Assembly: GCA_036244995.1 (NCBI GenBank)
Contig: BTTF01000020.1
Span: forward strand, 1 to 27,849
Length of the DNA: 27,849 nt
Direction: 5' to 3'
DNA from: BMS3Bbin07 sp036244995
GTDB lineage: Bacteria; Nitrospirota; Thermodesulfovibrionia; Thermodesulfovibrionales; JdFR-85
Shown piece after piece: positions 17,028 to 24,822 of this stretch; position 1 is the first letter of the stretch; each line of letters opens with the position of its first letter. The notes under the pieces were generated by a model, which was given only the letters and a program-made list of their open reading frames with translations, was not told the DNA's origin and did no database searches. Both the position numbers and the translations under genes were made by a program.

Positions 17028-17864
17028 ATGAATGGTATACTCTATATAGTTGCTACACCGATAGGAAACCTTGAGGATATAACTTTAAGGGCCTTGAGGA
17101 TATTAAAAGAGGTGGATGTTATAGCGGCAGAGGATACAAGACATACAAGAAAACTCCTCAGCCGTTACGGCATATCAAAGAAGCTTGTCAGTTACTGGGG
17201 GGCCAGGGAGAAGGCAAGGGCAGAAGCCGTGATTTCAAGACTCAAGGAGGGTCAGGATGTTGCCCTTGTTACGGATTCAGGGACCCCCGGGATATCCGAT
17301 CCCGGTGAGGTGGTAATAAGAGGGGCAATAGATGAGGGGCTGAATGTTGTTGCGGTGCCGGGTCCTTCCGCTATAATTGCGGCCCTTTCAATCTCGGGGA
17401 TAACGTCAAGGGAGTTTGTATATCCGGGGTTCCTGCCGCCAAAGCATAATATGCGGGTAAAGATGCTTGAGGAACTCAGGCTTGAACACAGGACCATGGT
17501 CTTCTACGAGGCCCCGCATAGATTATTGGACTCGTTGAACGATATTTACGAGGTGTTCGGAGACAGGTACTGTGCCGTATGTCATGAGTTGACCAAATTA
17601 AATGAAGAGGTCTTGAGGGGTATATTATCCGTGCTGATCGAGGAACTTCAACAAAAGGTTATTGCGGGTGAGTATGTGCTGGTGCTTGAGGGTAAGGTGG
17701 TGGAGGGGATTACAGTGGAAGAGGCCATTCCCGAGGTATGGGGCCTGATGAAGAAGGGGCTGAGACGAAAAGAAGCGGCAAGGATGATATCGCAACAGTA
17801 TGGTCTTAGTCAGAAGGCCCTTTATGATGAGAGTTTGAGACGGGAAGGCAGCGATGAAGCTTAA
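17028..17864 (+). CDS. rsmI: 16S rRNA (cytidine1402-2'-O)-methyltransferase RsmI
   Basis: A 278-residue SAM-dependent tetrapyrrole-methylase-fold enzyme that 2'-O-methylates C1402 in the ribosomal decoding centre. Marks are LYIVATPIGNLEDITLRAL at the start, AAEDTRHTRKLLSRYG, the SAM-site segment LVTDSGTPGISDPG, VPGPSAIIAALSISG, and FYEAPHRLLDSL. The start is the ATG at 17028, giving the conserved MNGILYIVATPIGN; an in-frame GTG at 16950 would add a hydrophobic 26-residue piece encoded in repeat-like DNA and is rejected. The C-terminal GLRRKEAARMISQQYGLSQKALYDE is the usual tail. It overlaps the following small gene by 11 bases. Confidence 0.94.
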   Translation: MNGILYIVATPIGNLEDITLRALRILKEVDVIAAEDTRHTRKLLSRYGISKKLVSYWGAREKARAEAVISRLKEGQDVALVTDSGTPGISDPGEVVIRGAIDEGLNVVAVPGPSAIIAALSISGITSREFVYPGFLPPKHNMRVKMLEELRLEHRTMVFYEAPHRLLDSLNDIYEVFGDRYCAVCHELTKLNEEVLRGILSVLIEELQQKVIAGEYVLVLEGKVVEGITVEEAIPEVWGLMKKGLRRKEAARMISQQYGLSQKALYDESLRREGSDEA

Positions 17865-18102
17865 CCCCCTTGCCCTTGGTGTGGCGCTTGGAATTGTATG
17901 GGGTGGTGCGCTCTTTTTTACTACCGGACTTAGTTACTACACGGGGTATGGAAGGCTTTTTCTCCAGGCCCTTGCAGAGTCGATCTATCCCGGTTATTCA
18001 ATCACACCGGCCGGCACTTTTATCGGCTTTGTCTACGGTTTTCTGGATGGCTTGACAAGTGGTTATCTGATCGGGTGGATCTACAATAAAATTATTCGCT
18101 AA
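17854..18102 (+). CDS. small two-to-three-segment membrane protein
   Basis: An 82-residue protein, mostly hydrophobic, rich in Gly, Tyr and Leu. Segment one (~5-25) carries ALGIVWGGALFFTTGL; a loop with SIYPGYSITPAG follows; segment two (~53-78) has GFVYGFLDGLTSGYLIGWIYN with GxxxG-type spacing. It resembles a small family sometimes auto-annotated as 'bacteriophage holin' (recalled), but there are no phage genes around it, so a lytic role is not supported. The ATG lies inside the rsmI end (11-base overlap), and purN follows 23 bases later, so it is part of a housekeeping operon. Function unknown. Confidence 0.7.
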   Translation: MKLNPLALGVALGIVWGGALFFTTGLSYYTGYGRLFLQALAESIYPGYSITPAGTFIGFVYGFLDGLTSGYLIGWIYNKIIR

Positions 18103-18125
18103 GGCTTTTCTCCGGGGTGTTCTCC

Positions 18126-18776
18126 ATGTTGAAAATAGGTGTGCTTGCATCAGGAAGAGGTTCAAATTTTCAGGCAATAATCAATGCCGTCAAAACGGGG
18201 TATCTGAAAGCAAGTGTTGAGGTCCTTATCACGGACAATCCCGCTGCCTATGCAATAAAACGGGCAGAGGACAATGGAATTGCCGGTCTTGTTATGAGAC
18301 CGCCGGATTATTCTTCGCCGGATGGATATTATGTGGCTGTTGCGGATGAACTGGGGAAACGGGGTGTGGGACTTGTTGTCCTGGCCGGGTTTATGAGGGT
18401 TGTAGGAAAACCCCTCATTGATGTATTTCCAATGAGGATAATGAACATCCATCCGGCACTGCTTCCGTCCTTTCCGGGTCTTCATGCCCAGAGACAGGCA
18501 GTCAGCTACGGCGTCAAACTCTCCGGTTGCACTGTCCACTTTGTTGATGAAGGTATGGATACCGGACCCGTCATAATACAGGCGGCTGTGCCCGTCTATC
18601 ACGATGATACAGAGGTGAGCCTTTCCGAGAGAATATTAAAATATGAACACAGGATATTTCCTTATGCAATAAGGTTGTTTGCTGAAGGGAGGCTCGAGGT
18701 GAAAGGGCGGGTAGTAAAGATTCAGGGTCGGATTAAGGATGAGGGTGTTGTTATCAGCCCGCGCATTGACAGCTGA
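18126..18776 (+). CDS. purN: phosphoribosylglycinamide formyltransferase (GART, PurN)
   Basis: A 216-residue enzyme transferring a formyl group from 10-formyl-THF to GAR in purine synthesis. It has LASGRGSNFQAI at residues ~6-17, the catalytic block MNIHPALLPSFPGLHAQ (Asn and His), and GCTVHFVDEGMDTGPVIIQ with the catalytic Asp. The ATG at 18126 is used: it follows GGGGTG at about eight bases and begins LKIGVLASG as in the family. A GTG three codons upstream is possible but has no better ribosome site. It converges with the ABC exporter gene 33 bases downstream. Confidence 0.93.
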   Translation: MLKIGVLASGRGSNFQAIINAVKTGYLKASVEVLITDNPAAYAIKRAEDNGIAGLVMRPPDYSSPDGYYVAVADELGKRGVGLVVLAGFMRVVGKPLIDVFPMRIMNIHPALLPSFPGLHAQRQAVSYGVKLSGCTVHFVDEGMDTGPVIIQAAVPVYHDDTEVSLSERILKYEHRIFPYAIRLFAEGRLEVKGRVVKIQGRIKDEGVVISPRIDS

Positions 18777-18809
18777 AAGATGGAAGATGATTGCAGGGCA
18801 GGGAGTTTT

Positions 18810-20630
18810 TCAGAGAGCCGGTCCCGGGTGGGTGACATTGGCCATCCTGCGAAACTGAGAACTTGACTCTATCAACTCAGAATAAGTTCCCTTTGCTGTA
18901 ACCTTACCTTTTTCAAGCATATAAATCACATCGCATTCCTGAACGGTCGTTAAGCGGTGTGCAACCATGATAACAGTTTTTTTCCGGGATATGTTCCGGA
19001 TTGCCTCCATAATGGCATTTTCAGTAATCCCGTCCAGTGCGCTGGTTGCTTCATCAAAAATGAGTACCTTGGGGTCATGGTACAACGCACGGGCAATCCC
19101 GATCCGCTGTCGTTGTCCGCCACTTAGCCTGACCCCCCGTTCGCCGACCAGGGTATGATAACCATCAGGCAAGTCATGCATAATAAAATCGTGCAGGTTC
19201 GCAATTCGTGCCGCCCGTTCCACGGCTTTGTTATCAATTTCGTTGTCTCTAACCCCAAAGGCAATATTGCGTATGACGGTATCATCAGTGAGGTAAATGG
19301 ATTGCGGAACATAGCCGAGGTTTTTCTGCCAGCTACGGACATTTGCCCGGGTAATCTCGATACCATCAACAATGAGTTGCCCTTTAGCAGGTGACAGCAG
19401 ACCCAGCATAATGTCCACTGTTGTGGTCTTTCCGGATCCCGTAACCCCGACAAATCCAACGGTTGTTTTAGACTTGATCTCAAGGTTCAGGTTATTAACT
19501 GTAGGTGTGGACGTATTGGGGTAGTAATATACGATATTACGAAGTTCTATCCTGTCTTTAAATTCCAATGGGGGCGTTGTTTCAGGATGATCAAAAGCCG
19601 TGTCTGAGTCGGGAGCCTGCGGGCTTAGGTCGTTGTGTAAGATATCCAGTGCAGGGAGGTTATAACGGATAGTTGTCATTCCGATGAATATTCGCTGTAA
19701 TGCCGGCATAAGCCGGTATCCTGCAAAGGCATATAACGAAATCAGGGGCAATGCTGTTTCAGCGTTCTGCTTTACTCCGATTAGATACAACACTATTAGA
19801 AGTATCCCCCCGAATGCAATTGTCTCAAGTGCGTACCTGGGTAATTGAGACAATATCTGGCTGGTTGCCTCATAACCTGCAAACTGACGTGATGTAGTAA
19901 AGTATCGCTGAAGAAAGACGGATTCCCTGCCAAAGAGCTTCAAATCCTTGACACCTCCCAGGGCCTCACTCGCTACCTTAAAACACTGCGTTCTTGCTTC
20001 GGCAGAGGTCTTGCCGATCCTGGCCAATTTCATACGTATAAGCCCAAAAACAGTCGCATATGCTCCTCCCAGTACTATAGCTACTGTTACTGCAAGTAAT
20101 GGGTCCACCACTATCAACAATCCAAGGATACTCAAGGCAACAACTATTTTGGTTAATACCTGCATGCCCGGCATCAGCACTCCGCCAATTACACGATGGA
20201 CTTCCATAAGAATATTCTTGCTTAAATCCGCTGTATTGCGATTAAGAAAAAAGACATATGGTTGGCTGAGATACTTATTGAGAAGCCGTACAGAGAGAGA
20301 ATGTCCCTGCAAAAAAGTGAAGCGTAATAACAGCCATGTGATAAAGGATGAAAATCCGTTGCCAAAGGCCAGCACTGCCAGGACAGTTACTCCACTAAAG
20401 AAGAGAAACTGGTTTGAACTGGAAAAACCCAATGCATTGTAAACTTGACTCAGGTATTTGTTTGTATGGATGATTGCCGGGTTTGAAACAATTCCCATAA
20501 AAGGAGCAATAGAGACGATGCCTGTAATCTCGGTCAAACCCATAATCAGGATACCGCCAAACAGCCAGCAGATATGACGCTTCTCACGCTTTGAAAACAA
20601 TGCAAATATTTTACTGAAGTTTTTAATCAT
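18810..20630 (-). CDS. ABC exporter (fused membrane and ATPase domains), PglK/MsbA-like
   Basis: A 606-residue half-transporter of the type that flips lipid-linked glycans or lipids. Residues ~15-320 form six membrane helices, with the family-like block QPYVFFLNRNTADLSKNILMEV. Residues ~355-600 form the nucleotide-binding domain: Walker A GVTGSGKTTT, Q-loop YVPQSIYLTDDT, signature LSGGQRQRIG, Walker B VLIFDEATSALD and the His switch MVAHRLTT. It stands alone rather than in a glycan cluster. Its Arg codons are mostly CGT/CGA/CGG/CGC, whereas neighbours use AGG/AGA, suggesting lateral acquisition. A weak GGGAGG lies too far upstream of the ATG to be a good ribosome site. Confidence 0.9.
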   Translation of the reverse strand: MIKNFSKIFALFSKREKRHICWLFGGILIMGLTEITGIVSIAPFMGIVSNPAIIHTNKYLSQVYNALGFSSSNQFLFFSGVTVLAVLAFGNGFSSFITWLLLRFTFLQGHSLSVRLLNKYLSQPYVFFLNRNTADLSKNILMEVHRVIGGVLMPGMQVLTKIVVALSILGLLIVVDPLLAVTVAIVLGGAYATVFGLIRMKLARIGKTSAEARTQCFKVASEALGGVKDLKLFGRESVFLQRYFTTSRQFAGYEATSQILSQLPRYALETIAFGGILLIVLYLIGVKQNAETALPLISLYAFAGYRLMPALQRIFIGMTTIRYNLPALDILHNDLSPQAPDSDTAFDHPETTPPLEFKDRIELRNIVYYYPNTSTPTVNNLNLEIKSKTTVGFVGVTGSGKTTTVDIMLGLLSPAKGQLIVDGIEITRANVRSWQKNLGYVPQSIYLTDDTVIRNIAFGVRDNEIDNKAVERAARIANLHDFIMHDLPDGYHTLVGERGVRLSGGQRQRIGIARALYHDPKVLIFDEATSALDGITENAIMEAIRNISRKKTVIMVAHRLTTVQECDVIYMLEKGKVTAKGTYSELIESSSQFRRMANVTHPGPAL

Positions 20631-20973
20631 AATGGGATAAGAAATTTGCCTCCCGGTTTGTAGAAGGGAGAAAAAGCCTCAGTTAACCGAAGCCTCTTCC
20701 ATTCTTTTTTCTGCTTCTATATGATTTTATCATAGAATGCAGACTATTGAAAAATCAGTCGGGAAAAGGTTTTGACCGGACGTATGTGAGCCATATAGTC
20801 TATGCATACCGACATTACTTAATCTATCCTGTATATTTTATCATATTTCATAGTATATAAGTAAAACCGTCCTTTAGTTTCAATCCTGTGAAATACATCC
20901 GGGAAGCCGGACGACGCTGAGTTTTACTGAGGCAAAAAAACATTTAAAATAATAAAAAACAGAGAATATAACA
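20631..20973. other. 343-base non-coding stretch between two minus-strand genes
   Basis: No ORF of note. The sequence is AT-rich and contains an 11-base direct repeat ATTTTATCATA (20724-20734 and 20835-20845), a short hairpin TCCGG-GAAG-CCGGA near 20898-20911, and a doubled AAGCCTC near 20675-20700 next to a T-run. It probably holds the promoter of the ABC exporter and the 3' end of the upstream gene's transcript, but no clear promoter pair or terminator could be assigned. Confidence 0.4.
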
Positions 20974-21438
20974 TCAGGAACCGAACTTCTCGCAGAGTTC
21001 TTCAATGAACTTTTCCAGTTCCTCCGGTGGCAGCAGGTGCTCAGGCATTTTGGTGTCAAGCATGATTGCCTTGTCTATCTTTTTAAGGAGGGTTATCACT
21101 CCATGTGTGATTATTTTTCCTCCAAAACCTTCCGGAGGGTCTTCTATGAGGAGGCTTTCTGTGTTCCAGATGTCATCAGTTGGTGCGATTCCCTTACACT
21201 CTGAGAGGATTATTGTTTTAGGGGTCGCTCCGGCCTCTATTGCCATGGAACGGATTTCATGGTTTACAATCTGAAGCCCCCTGATTACAGGGTTTGACAT
21301 TGCCTTGTGTCTGCCCTTTGTGATGGGCAAAAAACGTTTAAAATTTACCCCTGAACAGTAGACAAGCCTTTTTTTGCCGGGTATGACCACAAAATAAAGG
21401 GCATCGTTTATGTATTCAAGACGATCATCTGATTTCAT
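20974..21438 (-). CDS. hypothetical protein, 154 residues
   Basis: I do not recognise the family. The protein appears soluble: no signal peptide or membrane segment, mixed alpha/beta character, slightly acidic C-terminus (PPEELEKFIEELCEKF). A basic patch KRFLPITKGRHKAM lies at about residues 34-47, and there are three Cys, none in a CxxC pair. Composition and codon use look genic, and the ORF is clean from ATG to stop. A weak TCTGG-like ribosome site precedes the ATG. It is divergent from the cobalamin riboswitch/nrdD unit, with the shared 100-base gap holding a predicted plus-strand promoter. Confidence 0.6.
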   Translation of the reverse strand: MKSDDRLEYINDALYFVVIPGKKRLVYCSGVNFKRFLPITKGRHKAMSNPVIRGLQIVNHEIRSMAIEAGATPKTIILSECKGIAPTDDIWNTESLLIEDPPEGFGGKIITHGVITLLKKIDKAIMLDTKMPEHLLPPEELEKFIEELCEKFGS

Positions 21439-21501
21439 ACCAGATAATATAACAAAAAAGATAAACCCCTTGCATTGGATAATCCTGGGTGTTTCCCGTT
21501 A

Positions 21502-21531
21502 TTGAAAAAAATCAGAACCCTGTGCTATTCT
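21502..21531 (+). promoter_or_regulatory. sigma-70-type promoter for the riboswitch-nrdD unit
   Basis: TTGAAA (21502-21507) and TATTCT (21526-21531) are separated by 18 bases. Transcription would begin near 21538, about ten bases before the conserved start of the cobalamin riboswitch. Both hexamers match consensus at five of six (-35) and four of six (-10) positions. Confidence 0.55.
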
Positions 21532-21547
21532 AATTTGACAATGTAAC

Positions 21548-21778
21548 CATATGGCTGGATGTCAGGGAAGAGGGGTGAAAATCCCCCGCTGCCCCGCAGC
21601 CGTGAAGGGAACGAAAGCCCAAAGGAAGCCACTGTCATGGGTAACACCATGGCGGGAAGGCGGGTGAGTAGGCAAGAGAAGCGGTTTAACCCGCAACTCG
21701 TAACTTTTTTTGCCCTGAGCCGGAAGACCTGTCCAGACCAGATATAAACTGAAATCTTTTCTCGCGGGAGGAAAAGAG
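21548..21778 (+). ncRNA. cobalamin (adenosylcobalamin) riboswitch 1, upstream of leader ORF and nrdD
   Basis: Has the conserved order of the cobalamin riboswitch: GGGAAGAGGGGTGAAAATCC, GCTGCCCCGCAGCCGTGAA, GAAGCCACTG, and the B12-box-like GAGCCGGAAGACCTGTCC (about 21717-21734). L5 contains CCCGC (21593-21597), and GCGGG (21764-21768) lies against the ribosome site GGGAGGA (21766-21772). Their pairing (the L5-L13 kissing loop of the class) would hide the ribosome site when ligand is bound, so regulation is predicted to be translational. There is no run of T after a stem at the end, so termination is less likely. It is nearly identical to the copy at 25743-25990. Confidence 0.93.
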
Positions 21779-21991
21779 ATGGACTTCATACGTCTGCCTC
21801 ATTACGCAGTGCCTTTTCTACATAGCCCCATACATACACGGACAGCTACCCCTGCGATTGTTTTCCCCCGGATATATTCAAGCACGTTGCGAGCTGAAAT
21901 ATCAGTGTGTCCCGGAATGATCGAATCACTTGCCTCAGAGGAGGTGCATGTGGAAAAGTGCCGTGAATACAACAAAATACAGCGCGGGTAG
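21779..21991 (+). CDS. 70-codon ORF directly under riboswitch 1 (leader peptide, remnant or unknown small gene)
   Basis: The ATG stands seven bases after the riboswitch's GGGAGGA, exactly where btuB starts after the second riboswitch, so it should be translated. The protein begins MDFIRLPHYAVPFLHSP and ends in a charged HVEKCREYNKIQRG; no family, signal peptide or membrane segment is recognised. Its Arg codons are all CGN (CGT, CGG, CGA, CGC), unlike nrdD and its neighbours, which use AGG/AGA. The stop TAG (21989-21991) is followed at once by an ATG, and the preferred nrdD start comes 21 bases later. It could be a coupling leader for nrdD, a decayed gene or a foreign insert. Confidence 0.4.
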   Translation: MDFIRLPHYAVPFLHSPIHTRTATPAIVFPRIYSSTLRAEISVCPGMIESLASEEVHVEKCREYNKIQRG

Positions 21992-22012
21992 ATGAACTGC
22001 CAGGGAGGCGGA

Positions 22013-24106
22013 ATGTTTAAGGAGATACAAAAGAGAGACGGCAAGACAGTAAGATTCGATGCAGAGAAGATTACAAATGCAATTGTAAAAGCCGGTGCTG
22101 CAACCGGAGAGTTTAACGGTGAGGTTGCCGGGCGGCTGACGCTCAGGGTGCTGAACCTGGCAGCGCAGGTCATTGGCAACAGGGTTCCGGCTGTTGAGGA
22201 GATTCAGGACATCGTAGAGGAGGTGCTTCTGTCTTCTGTTTACCGCAGAACCGCCAAGGCGTATATACTCTACAGGGAGCAGCATGCCAGGATCAGGAAG
22301 ATTACTACGAAGGCGGACATTGACCTTGTAGACCATTACCTGAAGCAGCTTGACTGGAAGGTTAATGAAAACAGCAATATGGGCTTCTCTCTCCAGGGGC
22401 TGAACAACTACATCTCTTCAGAGATCAGCATGATTTACTGGCTGAACAAGATATACCCTCATGAGGTCAGGAAGGCCCATCTTGACGGAGATTTTCATAT
22501 CCACGATCTGAATATCCTTTCCGTGTACTGTGTCGGGTGGGACCTTCATGACCTTCTTTTTCAGGGATTCAAGGGTGCCTCAGGCAAGATAGAGAGCAGT
22601 CCTGCAAGGCACTTCCGGAGTGCTCTGGGCCAGGTGGTCAACTTTTTCTACACCCTTCAGGGAGAGGCAGCAGGAGCGCAGGCATTTTCCAATTTCGACA
22701 CCCTTCTCAGCCCCTTTATAAGATACGACGGCTTGAGTTTCAGGGAGGTCAAGCAGGCACTCCAGGAGTTTGTCTTCAATATAAACGTTCCAACAAGGGT
22801 TGGTTTTCAGACACCCTTTACAAACATTACCCTTGACCTTACGGTTCCGGGAAACTTTGCAGACCAGCCGGTTGTTGCAGGCGGCAGGATGCGGGATGAG
22901 ACCTACGGGGAGTTCCAGAAAGAGATGGACCTGTTCAACAGGGCATTTTTGGAGGTGATGCTTGAAGGAGATGCCAAGGGCAGGGTCTTTACCTTTCCCA
23001 TCCCCACCTACAATATTACGAAGGATTTCGACTGGGATAACCCGAACCTTGATATCCTGTGGGAGGTGACTGCCAGATATGGTATTCCCTATTTCTCAAA
23101 CTTCATCAACTCTGACATGAAGCCCGAGGATGCCCGCTCCATGTGCTGCAGGCTCAGGCTCGATAACCGTGAGCTGCAGAAGCGGGGCGGCGGGCTCTTT
23201 GGTGCAAACCCCCTGACCGGCTCGATCGGTGTGGTCACCATCAACATGCCGAGGCTTGGTTATTCAGCCAGGGATGCTGATGAGTTTATTGCCCTCCTGG
23301 ACAGGCTGATGGTTATGTCCAGAGAGAGCCTTGAGATAAAGAGAAAGGTTCTGGAGAAATTTACGGAAGGCAACCTCTATCCCTATGCAAGGTACTACCT
23401 CAGGAGTGTCAAGGAACGCTTTGATGAGTACTGGAAGAATCACTTCTCCACAATCGGCCTTATAGGGATGAACGAGGCGTGTCTGAATCTCTTCAACAAG
23501 GGGATTGCATCTCCGGAAGGACATGCCTTTACGCTCAGGGTGATGGATTTTATGAGGGAAAAGCTGGTGGGGTTCCAGGAAGAGACAGGCAATAACTATA
23601 ACCTTGAGGCAACACCGGCAGAGGGGACCTCATACCGGCTGGCAAGGATCGACAAGGACAGGTTTTCAGGGATTGTCTGTGCCAATGAGGTTCAATACCG
23701 CACACTCAATGCAGAGCCTTTTTATACTAATTCCACACAGTTACCCGTGGATTTTACGGACGATATGTTTGAGGCGCTTGATCATCAGGACACGGTACAG
23801 CAGAGATATACCGGTGGAACAGTGCTGCATCTCTTTATCGGTGAGAAGATAGAAGATACAGGGGCACTGAAGAGACTTGTAAAGACGATCTGTGAACAAT
23901 ATCACCTTCCCTACTTTACCGTTACCCCAACGTTCAGTGTCTGCCCTGTGGACGGATACATTGCCGGTGAGTTTGCAGAGTGTCCCCGTTGTCATGAGGA
24001 GACAGAGATTTATTCCCGCATAGTCGGCTATCTCCGGCCTGTGAGACAGTGGAACAAGGGCAAGAAGGAGGAGTTCAGGACCCGGAAGGAGTTTGTGCCG
24101 GCATGA
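22013..24106 (+). CDS. nrdD: anaerobic (class III) ribonucleoside-triphosphate reductase
   Basis: A 697-residue glycyl-radical enzyme reducing ribonucleotides to deoxyribonucleotides without oxygen and without B12. An ATP-cone fills residues ~1-90 (KRDGKTVRFDAEKITNAI). The core has DFHIHDLN, the active-site region MCCRLRLDNRELQKRGGGLFG, GSIGVVTINMPRL, and near the C-terminus RIVGYLRPVRQWNKGK with the radical Gly at about 672. The zinc-site region reads CPVDGY...CPRC, so one position of the usual four-Cys set is Asp. ATG 22013 is chosen because GGGAGGCGG sits six or so bases upstream; an in-frame ATG at 21992 is possible. It overlaps nrdG by four bases. Confidence 0.95.
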   Translation: MFKEIQKRDGKTVRFDAEKITNAIVKAGAATGEFNGEVAGRLTLRVLNLAAQVIGNRVPAVEEIQDIVEEVLLSSVYRRTAKAYILYREQHARIRKITTKADIDLVDHYLKQLDWKVNENSNMGFSLQGLNNYISSEISMIYWLNKIYPHEVRKAHLDGDFHIHDLNILSVYCVGWDLHDLLFQGFKGASGKIESSPARHFRSALGQVVNFFYTLQGEAAGAQAFSNFDTLLSPFIRYDGLSFREVKQALQEFVFNINVPTRVGFQTPFTNITLDLTVPGNFADQPVVAGGRMRDETYGEFQKEMDLFNRAFLEVMLEGDAKGRVFTFPIPTYNITKDFDWDNPNLDILWEVTARYGIPYFSNFINSDMKPEDARSMCCRLRLDNRELQKRGGGLFGANPLTGSIGVVTINMPRLGYSARDADEFIALLDRLMVMSRESLEIKRKVLEKFTEGNLYPYARYYLRSVKERFDEYWKNHFSTIGLIGMNEACLNLFNKGIASPEGHAFTLRVMDFMREKLVGFQEETGNNYNLEATPAEGTSYRLARIDKDRFSGIVCANEVQYRTLNAEPFYTNSTQLPVDFTDDMFEALDHQDTVQQRYTGGTVLHLFIGEKIEDTGALKRLVKTICEQYHLPYFTVTPTFSVCPVDGYIAGEFAECPRCHEETEIYSRIVGYLRPVRQWNKGKKEEFRTRKEFVPA

Positions 24107-24822
24107 CGATCGGGGGTCTTCAGAAATTCTCCTTAATAGATTATCCCGGAAAAATCAGTGCCATTGTCTTTATGCAGGGCTGTAATTTCAGATGTGCCTA
24201 CTGTTATAACCGGGAGCTTGTTTACCCGCATTTGTTTAAGGAACCGATACCGGAAAACGAAATCCTCTCCTTTCTTGACAGTAGAAAGGGGTTGCTCAAT
24301 GGGGTAGTCGTGACAGGGGGAGAGCCACTCCTTCAGGATGACCTCGGGGAGTTTCTCGGGCAGGTCAAGGCTATGGGGTACCGGATAAAACTGGACACCA
24401 ACGGCTCAAGGCCTGACAGGCTTGAGGAGTTGCTGAGAGAGGGGCTTGTTGATTATATGGCAATGGACTACAAGGCTCCACTCAGCAGATACCCGGGTGT
24501 TACCGGCGTGGAGATCGATAAAGAAAGAATACGCCGGTCAATTGAAGTAATAACAGGAAGCGGACTTTCCTACGAGATGAGAACAACTGTCTTTAGCGGG
24601 CTGGAAATGAGTGATCTCCATGATATGATGATGGAGCTGCAGTCCATGAATGTGGAGAGTTATTTCCTTCAGGTCTTCAAACCTTTTTTGGGATGTAAGG
24701 AAGACCTTTCTCCGGAATATCCGGATATTGAATACCTGTATGAAAATCTTCTGTGCAGGTTCTTGAGATACGGCATCAGAAACACAAACAAGGAGGCATA
24801 CAAATATGCTGGTTATAGGTGA
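24103..24822 (+). CDS. nrdG: anaerobic ribonucleotide reductase activating protein (radical SAM)
   Basis: A 239-residue radical-SAM activase that installs the glycyl radical on NrdD. The [4Fe-4S] cluster motif CNFRCAYC has Cys27, Cys31 and Cys34, followed by VVTGGEPLLQDD and KLDTNGSRPDRLEELL, both typical of the pyruvate formate-lyase-activase-like group. It begins GGLQKFSLIDYPGKISAIVF, as in archaeal-type NrdG2. The start ATG overlaps the nrdD stop (ATGA); an in-frame upstream start at 24049 lies in nrdD and is not family-like. The 3' end overlaps the methyltransferase gene by 17 bases, so the three genes form one unit. Confidence 0.93.
   Translation: MTIGGLQKFSLIDYPGKISAIVFMQGCNFRCAYCYNRELVYPHLFKEPIPENEILSFLDSRKGLLNGVVVTGGEPLLQDDLGEFLGQVKAMGYRIKLDTNGSRPDRLEELLREGLVDYMAMDYKAPLSRYPGVTGVEIDKERIRRSIEVITGSGLSYEMRTTVFSGLEMSDLHDMMMELQSMNVESYFLQVFKPFLGCKEDLSPEYPDIEYLYENLLCRFLRYGIRNTNKEAYKYAGYR

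Noticed and set aside
20880..20940. Possible cyclic-di-GMP riboswitch-like hairpins
   Set aside because: The conserved core words of GEMM RNAs are absent; only one 5-bp hairpin is seen.
21802..22179. 125-codon minus-strand ORF opposite the leader ORF and nrdD start
   Set aside because: It overlaps the conserved nrdD ATP-cone on the other strand and has no ribosome site or recognised family. Its part opposite the leader ORF looks protein-like, but not enough to support a gene.
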